Source of the DNA: Rubrobacter aplysinae
Lineage (GTDB): Bacteria > Actinomycetota > Rubrobacteria > Rubrobacterales > Rubrobacteraceae
DNA length: 64,000 nt
Direction: 5' to 3'
Assembly (NCBI RefSeq): GCF_001029505.1
Contig: NZ_LEKH01000003.1
Location: forward strand, 186,001-250,000
Made by a program: the position numbers and the translations under genes. Below, piece after piece: positions 18,138 to 25,925 of the stretch. Positions within the stretch are counted from its first letter, which is position 1; every line of letters starts with the position of its first letter. Under the pieces are notes generated by a model. That model was not told the origin of the DNA. It saw nothing but the letters and a program-made list of their open reading frames with translations, and made no database searches.

Positions 18138-18941
18138 CTACGATAACCGCCGCGGTTCCCGGCTTCCGGGCCCGCACCCGTGCAGGAAACGCTGGCGCAG
18201 AACGCGGGCGACGAACAGGGGGTTGCCGAGGAGGTACCGCCGCCACAGCCGCCCGGGCTCTAGCAGGAGCCGGGCGAACCACTCGAAGCCGTTGTCAGTG
18301 AGGATTCTCGGGCCGCGCCGGGCGCGCCCGGAGACGTAGTCAAATGCCGCCCCGCCGGAGAGCGCGACCCCGGCTCCGAGCCGGTCCCGGTTGCGGGAGA
18401 GCCAGCGTTCCTGCAGCGGCATCCCGAAGCCGACCACCAGTATGTCCGGGGCGGCGGCCGAGATCTCCTCCAGCACGGCCTCGTTCTCCCCGGAGTCGGG
18501 GGTCCCGTCGAAGTAGCCGTGGCCGGTGCCAGCTATCCTGAGCGCGGGATGGCGCCGGCTCAGCCTGCGGGCGGCCTCCTCTGCGACGCCGGGCCTGGAG
18601 CCGATCAGATACACGGAGAGGCTCTCCCGGGCGGCGAGCCCGGCCAGGCTCCACAGCCAGTCGGCGTAGGTGATCCTCTCCGGCGCCGGTAGCCCTAAAA
18701 GCCGGGCCCCGAGCGCGACCCCGGCGCCGTCGCAGAAGATCAGCGCGGCCTCGTTCAGGATTCTCCGCAGCTCCGGGTCCAGGTAGGCCAGGTTCAAACA
18801 ATGGACGTTGACGTTGAGCACCAGCTCCCGGCCAGAGTTCTCCGGGGCGCGGGCGAGACGCAGGACCTCGCGTTCGAGATCCGCCTTCCCCACGAGGTCC
18901 ACGCCGACGCCCAGCACCTCTATGCGCTCTATACGCTCCAC
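18138..18941 (-). CDS. WecG/TagA/CpsF-family glycosyltransferase
   Basis: About 267 residues. FCDGAGVALGARLLG near residue 68 is the family's catalytic motif, and DILVVGFGMPLQERWL near 165 is the second conserved block; LSGGAAFDYVSGRARRGP follows. Members add an N-acetylmannosamine, glucose or related sugar to a lipid-linked acceptor, often as the second step. The open frame runs much further upstream over the sulfotransferase gene, but family similarity begins near IEVLGVGVD. The GTG at 18941 is chosen; a GTG at 18917 is possible. The start lies within a 9-bp repeat array. Confidence 0.87.
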   Translation of the reverse strand: MERIERIEVLGVGVDLVGKADLEREVLRLARAPENSGRELVLNVNVHCLNLAYLDPELRRILNEAALIFCDGAGVALGARLLGLPAPERITYADWLWSLAGLAARESLSVYLIGSRPGVAEEAARRLSRRHPALRIAGTGHGYFDGTPDSGENEAVLEEISAAAPDILVVGFGMPLQERWLSRNRDRLGAGVALSGGAAFDYVSGRARRGPRILTDNGFEWFARLLLEPGRLWRRYLLGNPLFVARVLRQRFLHGCGPGSREPRRLS

Positions 18942-18953
18942 GCGCTCTGTGCG
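18918..18953. repeat. Four-unit 9-bp tandem repeat spanning the TagA-like start
   Basis: Units ctctatgcg, ctctatacg, ctccacgcg, ctctgtgcg. On the minus strand it spans the start codon and first codons, giving the peptide repeat ERVERIERIE. Copy-number change would move the start region in steps of three residues. Confidence 0.65.
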
Positions 18954-18958
18954 CCGCC

Positions 18959-19915
18959 CTACGACTTCCGACCCACGATCTCCCAGGCCACCTCCGTGTC
19001 GGGCATCGGGGACGCTCCGTAGATACGGTCCAGCCCAAACAGGCCGAGTATGTTCATTGCGCGCCGGACCTGCTCCCCGGTAAGCTCTCCGCGCCAGCCT
19101 CCGACCGCATCCCCGCCGGATACCACGGCGCTGTCCGAACGGCTCAGCTCGGAAGGACTCCGCAGCGCCTCCGGCCGCACGTCCCGCCTCCCCGTTCCAA
19201 GATACCGGGAGATCCCGTGCAGCTCGTCCCGCGGGCTCTCGCACAGACGCTCGTAGAAGACGAGATGGGCGCGGCTCGGCCCGAGCTGTGCTAGAGGCGC
19301 ATAGTTCTCGATACACCAGGCGAGGACGTGGCGCTCGAAATCCATCGAACCCGTGGACCCCGTACGAAGCGCGCGTATCTCGCTCGCAACCGGGGCGAGG
19401 AAGTCCTGTACGAGATCTGGCTGCTCCAGAAACTCCTCCAGGCGGGGCCGCCAGCCGAGCCGCACCCTGGAGAGGGCCACGGCGCAGGGGTGACGGAGGA
19501 TCAGGACTATCGGCATCTCGGGGAAGCTCGCCGCGAGCCACCCCAGAAAGAGGTTCGCGCGGATGTCCTTGATCAGGCGCTTCCGGGCCACGAACTTTCG
19601 GTGGAAACGGTCCGTCCAGGGTCCGTGCACCTCGCCGCAGACGATCCTGCGCGCCCTTTCGCGCAGCTCGGGGTTCTCCTCCGCCGGTCTCATATAGCGC
19701 CGGTAGCCGAAAGGCCGCGCCAGGGGTACCTCGGCGGGGTTGAACGGCTCGAACACGTAACGGTACCCGTCCCCGGCGTCACGGCGGTTGGTGTGACTAG
19801 TGTGATTGATGTGATTGATAAGCTCGGCTAGCCAGGTCGTCCCGCTGCGGCCGCTGCCGGCCACGAACACGGCGTCGCGGTGGTCCCCGCCGAGGTCGAG
19901 GTACAGCGGGCTCAT
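18959..19915 (-). CDS. Sulfotransferase family protein (second of two)
   Basis: About 318 residues. VAGSGRSGTTWLAELI near residue 15 is the PAPS 5'-phosphosulfate loop and PIVLILRHPCAVALSR near 150 the 3'-phosphate motif. The ATG chosen follows GGAG by 6 nt. A GTG at 19960, just after the ligase stop, would add 15 residues. Only distantly like the other sulfotransferase of the locus, so not a recent duplicate. A short 9-bp repeat inside gives the peptide INHINHTSHTN. Probably sulfates a sugar of the polymer (inference). Confidence 0.85.
   Translation of the reverse strand: MSPLYLDLGGDHRDAVFVAGSGRSGTTWLAELINHINHTSHTNRRDAGDGYRYVFEPFNPAEVPLARPFGYRRYMRPAEENPELRERARRIVCGEVHGPWTDRFHRKFVARKRLIKDIRANLFLGWLAASFPEMPIVLILRHPCAVALSRVRLGWRPRLEEFLEQPDLVQDFLAPVASEIRALRTGSTGSMDFERHVLAWCIENYAPLAQLGPSRAHLVFYERLCESPRDELHGISRYLGTGRRDVRPEALRSPSELSRSDSAVVSGGDAVGGWRGELTGEQVRRAMNILGLFGLDRIYGASPMPDTEVAWEIVGRKS
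19790..19816. repeat. 9-bp tandem repeat (x3) inside the second sulfotransferase gene
   Basis: Units ggtgtgact, agtgtgatt, gatgtgatt, coding for an Asn-His-Ile/Thr repeat near residue 40. Same unit length as the non-coding arrays. Confidence 0.5.
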
Positions 19916-19961
19916 GAGCCGCTCCGCCCCCCTCACCGCCCTCTTAGCTCGCGAACCCACG

Positions 19962-21536
19962 CTAGGCCCGGGGCTTCTCGTGACCCTGTAAGGAGGCATG
20001 CTTCACGGCGACCGCGGCCAGGATAAAGAACAGCAGCGTCGAGGCCGGAATGTACCAGTGCCACTCCAGCGCCGAGGAGAACAGGTAGACGGCCACGGCC
20101 CCGGAGAGCCCGGCGAGGAGCGTGCGGGAGCCCTCCGCCTCCTCTCCCGGACCGCTACCGGGTGTGCGCAGGGCCGCCACTGCCGTGTACAGCGCGAGCA
20201 CCACCGCAAAGCCCAGCATGGCGACGAAGGCGAAGACGCCGGTCTCGGTGCCCTGCTCCAGGTAGAGGTTGTGTACCTGGTTGACCCCGGCGTCTATGGG
20301 CCTCTCCTGGAGCCAGGTGTACTGGAACGTGCCCGCCCCGGTCCCCGTCAGCGGGTTCTCGCGCCAGGCCTGCAGCCCGACCTTCCAGTAAGCGTAGCGC
20401 AGGGAGTCGAACGAGGTCAGCCGTTCCTGGAGGCCGCTCGGGGCGCTCTGTCCGGCGGACGCCTCCCCGCCGGACCCGGAGAAGGCCGCGTACCCTCCCA
20501 CACCGCAGAGCAGGACCACCGCGGCCACCGCCCCCGCGCCGAGCAGCCGCCGCGTGCCCCGGTCTATCCCGTACCGTCCCGCTATCCAGGCGTAGAGGGC
20601 CTGGAGCAGGAAGGCGGCGGCGACGGCCACTATGATGTCGACTAGGAAGGCGTCGCCGGCGGCGGTGGCTACACGGTCCCGGACGGACTCCTGATACAGG
20701 GCCTCGTGGCCCCGGGTGCGGTACAGCAGCCACAGGAGCGGGGCAGAGACGAGCAGCAGGTTCGCGAGGCTCTGTAAACGATTGCCGCCGACAGCGAAGA
20801 ACAGGATCAGGCCGACCCCCAGCGAGACGAACCCGCCCCTGGAGAAGGTAAAGAACAGCGCGACGCAGAGGCAGAGCGTGAGGGCGGCGTAGAGGCCGCG
20901 CGCGAAGGGATTCCCGAGGCTTCCCAGGCGGGCCAACCCGAGCATTATCCCCAGGGCGGCCACCAGGGCGAAGGTGTTGGCGTAATCCAGCGTGGAGCCG
21001 ATCCTGCCCGGCGACACCGACTGTATCGGGAACCGTACGGGGTCTATCTTTTGCAGCAGCCCGTAGCCGGCGACCGGCAGTATGACGAGGAAGATCCCGT
21101 CCACGATGGGCTCTATCTGACGCCGGTACGAGACGGCCGCCAGAGAGATGGCGAAGGCGGCCAGGTACATCGCCGAGCGCAGCAGCTCCCGAACCGTCAG
21201 TGACTCGCCTATGGTCCAGGCCAGCGACAGACCTTTCACTACAACCAGCGCGCCGAGCAGCCCGATTAACACCCAGCCGACCGGCGGCACCTGGGCGTAG
21301 TAGCCACGCGCCAGCACGGTGAGCAGTGAGAAGGCCAGTATCCCGGCGGCTACGGGCAGCCACGCTTCCTCGAAGTAGAGGCCGCTTCTGAGCATCCCGT
21401 ACAGGGTGACCCCCAGCAGCGCCAGCAGGGCCAAAGCCCTGAAGGCCACGAGCCGCCTGCCGCCCCTGCTCCGGACGGGCTGCTCGGTTGTCTCCTCCGG
21501 ACCGCGCTCCTCGCTGCGGGTGTTACGGATGTCCAT
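19962..21536 (-). CDS. O-antigen ligase/polymerase-like membrane protein (Wzy/WaaL family)
   Basis: 524 residues with about 12 membrane helices. A long extracytoplasmic loop (about 350-430) contains GLQAWRENPLTGTGAGTF, the conserved ligase/polymerase region (Wzy_C). A charged cytoplasmic N-terminus of about 28 residues precedes helix one. It should polymerise flipped repeat units or transfer the chain to an acceptor outside the membrane. The ATG overlaps the end of the CpsD-like gene by 14 bp, so translation is coupled. Confidence 0.88.
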   Translation of the reverse strand: MDIRNTRSEERGPEETTEQPVRSRGGRRLVAFRALALLALLGVTLYGMLRSGLYFEEAWLPVAAGILAFSLLTVLARGYYAQVPPVGWVLIGLLGALVVVKGLSLAWTIGESLTVRELLRSAMYLAAFAISLAAVSYRRQIEPIVDGIFLVILPVAGYGLLQKIDPVRFPIQSVSPGRIGSTLDYANTFALVAALGIMLGLARLGSLGNPFARGLYAALTLCLCVALFFTFSRGGFVSLGVGLILFFAVGGNRLQSLANLLLVSAPLLWLLYRTRGHEALYQESVRDRVATAAGDAFLVDIIVAVAAAFLLQALYAWIAGRYGIDRGTRRLLGAGAVAAVVLLCGVGGYAAFSGSGGEASAGQSAPSGLQERLTSFDSLRYAYWKVGLQAWRENPLTGTGAGTFQYTWLQERPIDAGVNQVHNLYLEQGTETGVFAFVAMLGFAVVLALYTAVAALRTPGSGPGEEAEGSRTLLAGLSGAVAVYLFSSALEWHWYIPASTLLFFILAAVAVKHASLQGHEKPRA

Positions 21537-22185
21537 TCAACACCACCCCGAGCAGCTCCGCCCCGGCTTCCTCCAGGCTCTCCGCTGCCTCCCGTGCTGC
21601 CTTCCTCCCCGTCCGGGTCGAGTGGACGACCAGCAGGACCCCGTCGAAGCCGCCGGAGAGGACGGGAGAACTCCGGACCCCCCCGTAGCTCGGGGCGTCG
21701 AGCAGGACCACGTCATGGACCTCGCGGAGCCCGCCGACCATCCGGGTGAGACCCATATCCTCCAGGCTCTGCACGGGGCTCTCCGGTATGGGTCCCGTCG
21801 GCAACACCAGCAGTCCGGGCACGGGCTCGTGCCCACACTCCGCCGGCTCCGCGTCCGACTCCAGAGCCGTGGTCAGCCCCGTAAAGTTCGGCTCTCCAAG
21901 CATCTTGTGCAGCCGGGGCCGCTGGAGATCACAGTCCAGCACGGCCGCGCGGAGCCCCATACCGGCCAGCGCACCGCCGAGGCCGAGGCAGACGCTCGAA
22001 CAGCCCACGCCCTCGCCCGCTCCGGTTACGACCACGCTCCGGGGCGGCCCGGCGAGCGAGCGCAGGTTACCGGCGAGCTCAGCGTAATGCGCGCCGTACC
22101 CGAGAGGGTCCAGCAGCCGCATCGTCTCCGCCAGGGACGGCTCGGCCGGAGACGGGGCTTCCGGGTCTGTCCCCTGCCTATGCAT
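21523..22185 (-). CDS. CpsD/MinD-like P-loop protein with a degenerate Walker A motif
   Basis: About 220 residues, like the cytoplasmic half of bacterial tyrosine kinases that partner Wzz proteins. After VVVTG the P-loop reads GAGEGVGCSS: the expected Lys of GKT/S is Cys, and no signature Lys is present nearby. Walker A' (LDCDLQRPRLHKM) and B-like (VVLLDAPSYGG) regions remain. The C-terminus lacks the usual Tyr cluster. It may be a non-catalytic regulator of chain length, or bind nucleotide weakly. The ATG overlaps the Wzz stop by 8 bp; an upstream extension in the same frame lacks family similarity. Confidence 0.8.
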   Translation of the reverse strand: MHRQGTDPEAPSPAEPSLAETMRLLDPLGYGAHYAELAGNLRSLAGPPRSVVVTGAGEGVGCSSVCLGLGGALAGMGLRAAVLDCDLQRPRLHKMLGEPNFTGLTTALESDAEPAECGHEPVPGLLVLPTGPIPESPVQSLEDMGLTRMVGGLREVHDVVLLDAPSYGGVRSSPVLSGGFDGVLLVVHSTRTGRKAAREAAESLEEAGAELLGVVLNGHP

Positions 22186-22927
22186 CCCCGGAGGTCCCGT
22201 CTGCCACGGTATCCAGCTCCGCCGGATCACGCCCGCCATACTCCGGGATGACCCCGAGGACCGGCGCTCCAAGCGTGATCTCGGCGTCGCGCGCGTCCCG
22301 CCAGCGTTGATCCCGGCTCCCGAGCACCAGCGCCAGGACGCTTCCGGCGGCCAGCCCCGGCACCACGGCCACGAGCCCGACCACGACAAGCCCGACATCC
22401 GGCGACGCCGGCGGGCTCGCCCGCCGGGCCACCTCTGCCCCGGCGTTCAGCGAGCCACCGGCCAGCCGGCTCTCGTCCAGCCACTCCACGCGCTCCACGA
22501 AGGATTCGGCGTACGCATTGGCCCCCTCCGCTGCTATATCCGGGTCCCCGGCCGAGAAGACTACGTCCAGCCTCCCATCCCCCGCGGCTTCCACGTCGAG
22601 GCTCCTCTCGAACTCCTCGATACCGGCCTCCCAGCCGATACTCCGCATGGCGCTCCGAGACACCTTTTCCGGCCCGGCGGTCAGCCGGATCTCCTCTATT
22701 CGTTGCGCGGAGAGCTCTTCCGCGCCGGCTCCGCCGAAGCCCTGCACTTGCACGAGCGACTCGGCGGTATACCCGGACCCCCTGAGCGCCCCGGCCGACA
22801 CCGCGAGGGCGATCACTACGAGAGCGGTACAGACGACCAGCCCCCACCGGTGACGCACGGCGTGGAGGATCGCCGCCGGATACCCGCCCCGCTCTACTTC
22901 CCGCACCGTGCCGTCTCTAGTAGACAT
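22178..22927 (-). CDS. Wzz/YveK-like polysaccharide co-polymerase
   Basis: 249 residues. Two membrane segments (about 28-48 and 178-200) bracket an extracytoplasmic domain, the topology of chain-length regulators. A short cytoplasmic tail after the second segment (SRDQRWRDARDAEITLGAPV) matches the kinase-contact region of Gram-positive homologues. The partner P-loop protein is the next, overlapping gene. It overlaps the TPR gene upstream by 11 bp. Confidence 0.85.
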   Translation of the reverse strand: MSTRDGTVREVERGGYPAAILHAVRHRWGLVVCTALVVIALAVSAGALRGSGYTAESLVQVQGFGGAGAEELSAQRIEEIRLTAGPEKVSRSAMRSIGWEAGIEEFERSLDVEAAGDGRLDVVFSAGDPDIAAEGANAYAESFVERVEWLDESRLAGGSLNAGAEVARRASPPASPDVGLVVVGLVAVVPGLAAGSVLALVLGSRDQRWRDARDAEITLGAPVLGVIPEYGGRDPAELDTVADGTSGDA

Positions 22928-23723
22928 CGCTGCTTATGACGGTCTGCCGGTAGCCTTCCGGGTCGGAGGAGATCAGGGCCAGAATCGTCTGCGCCTGCTC
23001 TGAAGAGCTGTTTGCGACTATTTGATACGCCTCGCCGTAGCGCCGCTCGACCACCAGGGCGTCGGCGATGGCGAGCTCCACCGAGGTAAGAAAGCCGAGC
23101 TGCTGCTGACGCTGCTGACCCGCCATCCCCTGTAGGCCGTTCTCGGCCCGGCTCCGGGCCCGCTGGAGCGTACGCACGCCTTTCTCGGGCTCCCCGGTGC
23201 GGACGTAGATACGGCCGAGGTCGTACAACTGATCCACGTCCAGCTCCCCGGAAGGGATCTGCTCGTATCTGGCCTTGGCTTTCTCCAGCTTCCCGGCGCT
23301 CAGGTAGGCCGTCGCGAGCTCCACGTTCGTGTCCGAGGATCTGGGGTTCAGCTCCAGCGCCCGCCGATAGCTCTCGGCGGCTTCCAGGGGCTGGTTCATG
23401 TAGTCCATCCTGAGATCGCCAAGCTCCTGCCATACCTCGTGATTGTGAGGCTCACGCCCGGTGGCGCCCTGCAGCGCGCGTTCGGCCTCCCGGTTACTCC
23501 CCTCGTTGCGCAGCATGTTCGCCTCAGCTTGGAGTGGATCGGCGGAGAACGGGTCCAGCCTGGAAGCCATCTCCACGTTGTGCATCGCACCCTCCGTATC
23601 ACCGGTAATGGCGAGCCTTTGCTGCTCTTCCAGATAACGGGTAGACAGGTACAGCGAAGCCGAGATCACGGTCAGAACGACAACCACGAACATCACGGAG
23701 AGTCTGAGAAAGGCCTGATTCAC
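22917..23723 (-). CDS. Membrane-anchored tetratricopeptide-repeat protein, first gene of the EPS operon
   Basis: 268 residues. An N-terminal signal anchor (about 8-27) is followed by TPR-type helical pairs; GAMHNVEMASRLDPFSADP, AESYRRALELNPRSSD and EPEKGVRTLQRARSRAEN are typical units. Such proteins scaffold polymerase and ligase complexes; its exact partner is unknown. GTG start 5 nt after GGAG. The 239-bp stretch upstream holds a small direct repeat and the terminator of the surface-protein gene. Confidence 0.8.
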   Translation of the reverse strand: MNQAFLRLSVMFVVVVLTVISASLYLSTRYLEEQQRLAITGDTEGAMHNVEMASRLDPFSADPLQAEANMLRNEGSNREAERALQGATGREPHNHEVWQELGDLRMDYMNQPLEAAESYRRALELNPRSSDTNVELATAYLSAGKLEKAKARYEQIPSGELDVDQLYDLGRIYVRTGEPEKGVRTLQRARSRAENGLQGMAGQQRQQQLGFLTSVELAIADALVVERRYGEAYQIVANSSSEQAQTILALISSDPEGYRQTVISSDVY

Positions 23724-23832
23724 ACTGGCTCCGTTGGCTCGCTCACTACTCGCCGCCTCTCACAGAGGATATACGGGCCCGTCCCCGGCCACAAGCCGGT
23801 CACACCGCCGGACGCCACAGTACACCACGGGC

Positions 23833-23851
23833 TTACAGAAGGTTACAGAAG
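23833..23851. repeat. Direct repeat TTACAGAAG x2 upstream of the EPS operon
   Basis: Two copies of TTACAGAAG one base apart (10-bp period), about 110 bp before the TPR gene start. It could be a regulator site for the locus; no regulator is known. Confidence 0.3.
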
Positions 23852-23873
23852 CTAGCGCAAGAGTACACACAAA

Positions 23874-23907
23874 AGAGGGGCGGACCCCCTTGGGAGTCCG
23901 CCCCTCT
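23874..23907 (-). terminator. Rho-independent terminator of the LPDTG surface-protein gene
   Basis: A perfect 12-bp stem (AGAGGGGCGGAC with GTCCGCCCCTCT) and a 10-nt loop, followed on the minus strand by TTTT. It lies about 55 bp after the stop codon and separates the strongly promoted surface-protein gene from the EPS operon. Confidence 0.85.
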
Positions 23908-23962
23908 CTAAAACCGTGCCCGGATACTACCCGGGCCGGCTCCGGTTAGCCCTTGGGGCTAA

Positions 23963-24889
23963 TTACCGGACGATCCTGCGGGCCAGCAGGCCACCAGCCA
24001 CGAGCAGGGCACCAGCGCCCAGCGTGAACAGGGAGGCACCACCGGTATCCGGCAGAACCGAAACCGCGCCGGCGTCGGCGCTACCAGCCTCGGCATCGCC
24101 AGCCTCGGCGGTCGCGGCGGCGTCGCTCTCGGCGACGGCGTCGGCATCGCCAGCAGCGCCAGCGGTAGCGCTAGCGGCAGCCTCAGCGGTGGCGTTGGCA
24201 ACAGCCTCGCCAGCACCGGCAGAGGCGGCAGCCTCGGCGGCGGCGTTAGCGACAGCCTCGGCGTTGCCACCCTCGGCAACGGCGGTAGCTACGGCCTCGG
24301 CGACAGCGGTAGCCTGGGCCTGGGTGCCACCGTTAACGATGACAACCTCGGCGGCCTCATCGGAGACCTCCTCGGCCTCGGTGACCGTGCCGTCGTTGTT
24401 CACGTCCTCGACAACGCCGTCGTTGTCGACGTCGCCAACGTTGTTGTCGTCACCAGCAGCACCGTTCTGATCGGCGTTCTGGTTGGCATCCTGGTCCTGG
24501 GAGATGTTCTCACCCAGAGCCTGCTGGTTCTGCAGGATGCACTGCTGCACGACGTTGATCGTGGTGTTGTTCTCCTGGGCGATAGCCTGGGCGTCACCCT
24601 GGGAGATCGACGCGTCGTTGTTGCCATCGCCATCACTGTCGATGTCGATGTCGGCATCGTCGTCACCACCGTACTGTGCAGCGGTGTTTTCATTGGTGAC
24701 GTTGAAGCTGTCATCAATGATGTTCTGGCACAGCTGGGCGTTGTACTGCGCGCTGGTGGCGTCGCCACCGGCACCACCCTGGCTGTCGTCCGAGGCGTCG
24801 CCGCCCGAACCAGCATCCTGGGCCATTGCCGGCGATGCTGCGAGCAGCACCATTGCCAGCATAGAAGCCATTAGCATGAGCTTCCTCAA
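23963..24889 (-). CDS. Sortase-type (LPDTG) cell-wall-anchored acidic/Ala-rich protein
   Basis: 308 residues from a TTG placed 7 nt after AAGGAGG. The signal peptide ends ASPAMAQ. Mature order: a domain with two Cys; an Asp-rich stretch (DADIDIDSDGDGNND); a Gln/Asn-rich part; a second Asp-rich stretch (DVDNDGVVEDVNNDG) resembling calcium-binding type-3 or EF-like loops; then an Ala/Glu-rich repeat region of about 90 residues. LPDTG (about 279-283), a hydrophobic segment and RRIVR complete the sorting signal. No sortase gene lies in the window. Consensus promoter and strong terminator imply high expression. Function unknown; an adhesin or stalk-like surface layer protein is possible. Confidence 0.85.
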   Translation of the reverse strand: MRKLMLMASMLAMVLLAASPAMAQDAGSGGDASDDSQGGAGGDATSAQYNAQLCQNIIDDSFNVTNENTAAQYGGDDDADIDIDSDGDGNNDASISQGDAQAIAQENNTTINVVQQCILQNQQALGENISQDQDANQNADQNGAAGDDNNVGDVDNDGVVEDVNNDGTVTEAEEVSDEAAEVVIVNGGTQAQATAVAEAVATAVAEGGNAEAVANAAAEAAASAGAGEAVANATAEAAASATAGAAGDADAVAESDAAATAEAGDAEAGSADAGAVSVLPDTGGASLFTLGAGALLVAGGLLARRIVR

Positions 24890-24928
24890 AACACTTCCTC
24901 CTTCTTGGAGTCCTTCACGACAGTTGGC

Positions 24929-24957
24929 ATTCTTCCACCCAAAACCCAGCATGTCAA
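24929..24957 (-). promoter_or_regulatory. Strong sigma-70-type promoter of the LPDTG protein gene
   Basis: On the minus strand TTGACA, 17-bp spacer, AAGAAT, ending about 40 bp before the TTG start. The -35 is a perfect consensus match. Confidence 0.75.
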
Positions 24958-25056
24958 CGCTAGAGTCTCGATTTTTTCCGATTTCTTTAACATTTCTCAA
25001 TATTTCGGGGCTCTTTTGGGGATTTCTCGGCGGGTTTCGTCCGCCGGAAAAAGGTT

Positions 25057-25083
25057 GGGCTTGCACTGAATTCGTGCAAGCCC
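25057..25083 (-). terminator. Hairpin terminator after the CAP-domain gene
   Basis: A perfect 10-bp stem (GGGCTTGCAC with GTGCAAGCCC), loop of 7, then AACCTTTTT on the minus strand. A second small hairpin (CGGCGG/CCGCCG) follows at 25028-25046. The T-run is offset by four bases. Confidence 0.65.
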
Positions 25084-25114
25084 GGTATTGTACCGTAGAG
25101 GGGTAACGGCTGTC

Positions 25115-25696
25115 CTAGCGGCGGCGGAACCCGAAGTCCACGGTGTACATCCTGGCGTTGTCGTGGGACTTGTACTTGCCGTTGGCGACCCCGATCCCGA
25201 CCTGTCTGTAGCCACGGTTCATTATGTTCTTGCGGTGGCCTTTGGAGTGCATCCAGGAGCGGTGGATCTTTCTGGGGCTACCGAGTGAGCCGGAGCCCCA
25301 GCCGATGTTCTCCCCGATACGGTACACGGACATGCCTCTTGGTGTGTAGCCTTCACGCCTCACGCGCTGTGCAAGGGTGCTCCCGCCCTTGGAACGGTGG
25401 GAAAAGTAGTCCCTGGCGATCATGTCGGCGGAGTGTTTGCGGGCCGCCCTTAGGAGCCGCTGCTGGATGCAAAGGCGCGGCTTGTCGTTTCTGACGCGGA
25501 CCCTGTTGTGTAGCGCGAGCGTCTGTTTCTCCGCGGGCCTCAGGTACACCCGCTTGTCGTTACAGGCCTTTACGTACCCGTTGTACGAGCTGCCGGCCCG
25601 TGCGTCCCTGGACTCCAGGACGGCCGCAGACACGGCGACGGTGAACAGAGCGACGGCCATCAAGGCCAGTGCGTAGCGCAAGAGATCCCCCTCCAT
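25115..25696 (-). CDS. Secreted CAP-domain (SCP/YkwD-like) protein
   Basis: 193 residues. The N-terminal hydrophobic segment (about 5-27) is a signal peptide or anchor. The CAP fold runs from about residue 60: LALHNRVR, ARKHSADMIARDYFSH, GENIGWG, WMHSKGHRKNIMN and YRQVGIGVANG carry the conserved His/Glu residues. Two Cys outside the core could pair. Bacterial members are exported and linked to wall or stress functions, without agreed activity. The ATG sits at the edge of a 10-bp triple repeat. Confidence 0.9.
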   Translation of the reverse strand: MEGDLLRYALALMAVALFTVAVSAAVLESRDARAGSSYNGYVKACNDKRVYLRPAEKQTLALHNRVRVRNDKPRLCIQQRLLRAARKHSADMIARDYFSHRSKGGSTLAQRVRREGYTPRGMSVYRIGENIGWGSGSLGSPRKIHRSWMHSKGHRKNIMNRGYRQVGIGVANGKYKSHDNARMYTVDFGFRRR

Positions 25697-25725
25697 TTGG
25701 CTGTGTTTGGCTGTGTTTGGCTGCG
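25696..25725. repeat. 10-bp tandem repeat (x3) abutting the CAP gene start
   Basis: tttggctgtg twice, then tttggctgcg, directly upstream of and touching the ATG. The remaining 200 bp up to the next gene show no other feature. Confidence 0.65.
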
Positions 25726-25925
25726 ATCCTCGACCGCGGTTCGTCCGCGGCTCCCGTGCAGCATCGTTATCAAACCGTTACCGAAAGTTTTTCGGCTCGG
25801 GGGGCCGGGGGCTTTAGTCCGGGCTCGAATCGGGGATGATCCACGGCGCGGGGCGGCTTTGCGGGGCGCGAAAGCGTGGAGTGGCGAGCGCTGGTACTCG
25901 TTTGCTTTTTGCTCTACCTGTTACT

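Noticed and set aside
18079-18282. Small Arg/Ala-rich ORF over the TagA 3' end
   Set aside because: Overlaps a certain gene, composition-driven.
18942-19541. N-terminal extension of the TagA-like frame
   Set aside because: Overlaps the sulfotransferase gene entirely and shows no TagA similarity before residue IEVLGVGVD.
24090-24320. Ala-codon-rich repeats in the LPDTG gene as an independent DNA repeat element
   Set aside because: Repetition follows the Ala/Glu-rich protein sequence; no exact long unit at DNA level.
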